64,000 nucleotides of DNA from Liolophura sinensis. Lineage: Eukaryota; Mollusca; Polyplacophora; Chitonida; Chitonidae. Below are positions 60,561-64,000 of the stretch, piece after piece. The position numbers and the translations under genes were made by a program. The notes under the pieces were generated by a model, which was given only the letters and a program-made list of their open reading frames with translations, was not told where the DNA came from and did no database searches. Every line of letters starts with the position of its first letter. The first letter of the stretch is position 1. The stretch covers positions 40,475,385 to 40,539,384 of the forward strand of contig NC_088295.1 in assembly GCF_032854445.1 (NCBI RefSeq). Reading direction: 5' to 3'.

Positions 60561-62121
60561 AGACTGATAATACTGGTTAACATAATTGCTTTTTACCAGA
60601 ACAGTGGATTAAGAGGTTAGCAGAACAAATGTACCTTGATCATCATGTATTAAACATTAACTTTATATCCATGGGCTAAAACATTTCACACAACTTGCTT
60701 TTCTGCATAAACGTATTAATTTACTGATGAAACTTATAAATTTACGTGTGAATATTCAAACAAGCGGTGTTTGTTTCATTGCAATTTTACCCATATTTTC
60801 CAGAATATGATTTATTTATTTGATTTGTATTTCACGCCAAGAATATGTAGTGACTGATTACATTGACAGCAGTAAGGTTTATGGGTGTTAGAAAGCAGAC
60901 AGGACCAGGAAGAAATCAAGCCAACAAACATCCCGTTTTTCAACGAATGAAAAACTTAACCTGAGGAAAACAATAGCCAGAATTAATTTACTTTCTAAAG
61001 TGTTAGCTCACATCTGGCTGACATATAATGAATTTTGTCACCGAGATTTCTCGAACGGATTTAAATATGTTTTCGTTAGAAAATGAAACCATGTGACAGT
61101 TATACTGAAATAAATCACCAAACTTGAAATAATTCTTTATTTTTCTCCTAAGGCTCCAAGTCGAAAACTTTATTGCGTATTACATATTATATGAAACGTG
61201 TTTATTTCCAACAATTTTCCAAACTGAGCTCAAAAACGTCAGATACAAAGTATGAGTTGTATCTCCGAAAAGAGCATGTGTAAGCATCGTTGTTCTTATT
61301 TAACAGTTGTGCTTCGTGCTTATATGTGAACAGTTAACTTCTGTTTAACATTTGACCTGCATGGTAAACTTTACCTCGAAGTACTTGACATTTCACTTGG
61401 TTTTTTAGTTCATGGTATTTATATACATGGGCTTTGTCTCCTAAACGCTGATGGAAACTGATACATCTTCCCTATTCGTGTGCGATCAAATCATTTTATT
61501 AGCCGAAGTCAGTTTTGCGTACTATATTTGCCTGGGAGGCAACAGTCTTTTTGTTAGCGAATGTCACTTATCAACTAAAAACATCCAATGAACAGTGTCT
61601 AAAATGTTCTGATGTGAGTATGTATGGTGATTAAATACTGTTGCTTAAAGTGTATCAATCATCAAAATAATATCGCTTTTTAACTGTTTCATTCATATAT
61701 GTATAAAGTAATCCTTAGTACAAAATTTAAAAATCATTAAAATTCTTTTTAGAAATACTTTCATAAATCCTCTTTGAAAATTAAAACGTTAAAGGTGGAT
61801 AAAACAGCAGCTTGTACCTGAAATGCTACAAGTCAAAATAAAAACCAAAAACAGATAGTTATAGAATTATCAAAATTATTGTAAATACATGTAAAACAAA
61901 AGATGACAATTAATTTAACCATAATTATTTCAAAAGTGGTTGGGAGGATCCTAAACAACTACAACCATTTTGTTCCGACGTGTATGGCAAATATAAATCA
62001 ATCTTTTAATCTGCAGTTTTTACGAGGTCACAGGATACGCCATGTCAGGGAAACTTGAGACGCAATGTATCGTCACTCGTACCACACGCGCAAATGGCTA
62101 ATAGGCAAGGCAGGGTTCGGG
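60561..62121. other. unassigned sequence
   Basis: No gene recognised. A SINE A-like tail (TTTGATTTGTATTTCACGCC) lies near 60820. CpG content rises after about 62030 toward the promoter-like region. Confidence 0.45.
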
Positions 62122-62276
62122 TGACGTCAACAAAAACAGCCACGTTCGGTTAGAGAAATCACGTGCGCCTGATTGGCTAGAACTGATGACGTGGCGACGC
62201 TTCCCATTTTCTCAATGTTCGCGATTTTGCTCAGTTATCCATGCATATATAACTATGCTCTGTTGTTGTATTTTCA
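62122..62276 (+). promoter_or_regulatory. TATA/initiator promoter with CRE, E-box and CCAAT sites
   Basis: TATATAA begins at 62246 and TCAGTT (initiator, A at 62276) lies exactly 30 bases downstream, the canonical spacing. Upstream are a perfect CRE TGACGTCA (62122-62129), CACGTG (62160-62165), an inverted CCAAT box (ATTGG, 62172-62176) and a CRE-like TGACGTGG (62187-62194). Each motif alone is common; the ordered set within 155 bases is not. The transcribed gene is unknown: downstream lie a 23-codon ORF and a satellite array. Confidence 0.6.
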
Positions 62277-62302
62277 GTTTAATTTAATATTCGCAGCTCG
62301 AA

Positions 62303-62374
62303 ATGGATAAAATTTTTGTAATTGTACCTTCGATTATCACTTTAAGTTACTTTGAAAGCCTTAGAGCACGTTGA
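62303..62374 (+). CDS. hypothetical 23-residue ORF after the predicted TSS
   Basis: First ATG after the predicted start (27-base leader), context CGAAATGG, so a purine sits at -3 and G at +4. The product starts MDKIFVIVP and is hydrophobic in its first half, then ends SLRAR. It is too short to judge. It could be an uORF, a first-exon fragment or meaningless. Confidence 0.15.
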   Translation: MDKIFVIVPSIITLSYFESLRAR

Positions 62375-62584
62375 GACTCCTTAAATTAAATTCTTTAAGT
62401 CAAGTTTTCTAACTTTGTCACAGAGCGTTGCGAAACTAAAACTTGAGACTTCTGGATGTATATTACAAAGAAGTCAAACAGTATAGCTTGTATCGGATAT
62501 TTTTCTCAACTTTGTATGACTGTATTAAAAGGACAGTGTTGGCTATGTCGCTGTATATTCCTGTTACAGATTACCAAGTAAAAT

Positions 62585-64000
62585 GTTTCATCTAAGCATG
62601 AAGAAAACATTTTCACATCCACATCCACAAACAGCATTTTCACTAACAACACGTCCATTCTTTAACGTCACACTCACAAAGACTACATTCCCTAACACCA
62701 CATCCACAAACATCATTTCACTAACAACACGTCCACAGTTTAACGTCACACTCACCATGTCTACATTCACCAACACCATGTTCACAGTTTAACATCACAC
62801 TCACAAAGACTACATTCACCAACACCACATTCACAAACATCATTTTCATTACCACCACATCCACAGTTTAACATCACACTCACAAAGACTACCTTCACTA
62901 ACACTACATCCACTCTTTAACGTCACACTCACAAAGACTACATTCACCAACACCACATCCACAAACATCATTTTCACTAACAACACGTCCACAGTTTAAC
63001 ATCACATTCACAAAGACTACATTCACCAACACCACATCCACAAACGTCATTTTCATTACCACCACATCAACAGTTTAACATCGCACTCACAAAGACTACA
63101 AAGACTACCTTCACTAACACTACATCCACAGTTTAACATCACACTCACAAAATTACATTCACCAACACCACATCCACAAACATCATTTTCACTAACAACA
63201 CGTCCACAGTTTAACATCACATTCACAAAGACTACATTCACCAACACCACATCCACAAACATCATTTTCATTACCACCACATCAACAGTTTAACAGCACT
63301 CACAAAGACTACCTTCACTAACACTACATCCACTCTTTAACGTCACACTCACAAAGACTACATTCACCAACACCACATCCACAAACATCATTTTCACTAA
63401 CAACACGTCCACAGTTTAACATCACATTCACAAAGACTACATTCACCAACACCACATCCACAAACGTCATTTTCATTACCACCACATCCACAGTTTAACA
63501 TCACACTCACAAAGACTACCTTCACTAACACTACATCCACTCTTTAACATCACACTCACAAAGACTACATTCACCAACACCACATCCACAAACATCATTT
63601 TTACTAGCAACACGTCCACAGTTTAACGTCACACTCACCATGACTACATTCACCAACACCATGTCCACAGTTTAACATCACATTCACAAAGACTACAATC
63701 ACCAACACCACATCCACAAACATAATTTCATTAAAACCATATCCACAGTTTAACATCACACTCACAAAGACTACACTCACCAACACCACATCCACGGCTT
63801 AATATCGCACTCACAAAGACTACATTCACCAACACCACATCCACAGTTTAACATCGCACCCACAAAGACTACGTTCACCAACACCACATCCACAGTTTAA
63901 CACCACGTTCACAAAGACTACATTCACCAACAACACGTCCACAGCTTAACATGACATTCACAAAGACTACATTCACCAATACCAAATCCACAAACATCAT
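62585..64000. repeat. satellite with 79- and 50-bp units in a higher-order array, runs off window
   Basis: Units share TTTAACATCACACTCACAAA, GACTACATTCACCAACACCA and CATCCACA. Long units (about 79 bases) end in CATTTTCACTAACAACACGT or CATTTTCATTACCACCACAT; short units (about 50 bases) end in CTTCACTAACACTACATCC. The same order recurs: the long unit after the AACACGT type starts at 62995, 63210 and 63415, giving a higher-order period of 205-215 bases. One strand is almost free of G. Open frames here are repeat artefacts. Confidence 0.95.

Noticed and set aside
62588-63795. Valine/cysteine-rich frames on the - strand
   Set aside because: Translation of the G-poor satellite; no independent coding evidence.

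Overview
The window looks like intergenic-rich, AT-rich nuclear DNA from a marine lophotrochozoan animal, most likely a mollusc (bivalve or relative). Reasons: one intron-containing metazoan Polycomb gene with short GT-AG introns; two abundant tRNA-derived SINE families whose tails (AATA-rich, and CACTCACTC-rich) I associate with molluscan genomes; many (TA)n microsatellites; several large minisatellite arrays. The species cannot be fixed from sequence alone, and a brachiopod or other spiralian is not excluded.

Only one gene is recognised with confidence: a five-exon, 391-residue Polycomb/chromobox (CBX2/4/6/7/8-type) gene on the + strand at 54024-55724. It has an N-terminal chromodomain with an intact aromatic cage, an AT-hook-like motif, a central cluster of GRP (AT-hook) motifs and a C-terminal Pc box. 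A CpG-containing upstream region with a perfect CRE (53917-53924) probably holds its promoter. About 2.6 kb of repeat-poor DNA downstream probably includes its 3' UTR.

Layout. 1-1100: a dispersed repeat and SINE fragments. 1.2-6.3 kb: a tract of AACAC/GTGTT dyads, then a 4.4 kb minisatellite locus of three adjoining arrays (54, 53 and 66 bp units) that share one core. 6.3-28 kb: mostly unassigned DNA with SINEs, a repeat family here called C, and microsatellites. 28.9-30.1 kb: two minisatellites and a TA tract. 34.5-35 kb: a GC-richer stretch with a 60-codon signal-peptide-like ORF and an NRF1-like site. 35.9-36.9 kb: a 24-bp satellite with a 299-bp higher-order period. 39-51 kb: SINEs, repeat C, and a decayed Penelope-like reverse-transcriptase fragment (43.5-44.0 kb, - strand). 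51.5-52.2 kb: a roughly 283-bp tandem repeat. 53.8-58.3 kb: the Polycomb gene. 58.3-62 kb: unassigned DNA with a MITE-like element and a decayed minisatellite. 62.1-62.3 kb: a strong core-promoter layout (CRE, E-box, CCAAT, TATA, initiator) about 300 bp ahead of a satellite array that runs off the window end.

Most long open frames lie in tandem arrays whose period is a multiple of 3, or in arrays that open all frames, and are not genes. Family letters: SINE A = AATA-tailed SINE; SINE B = CACTCACTC-tailed SINE; C = dispersed repeat containing GCTTAAGCAGAATTAG; F = MITE with GTTGTTC-type inverted ends. All letters are mine.
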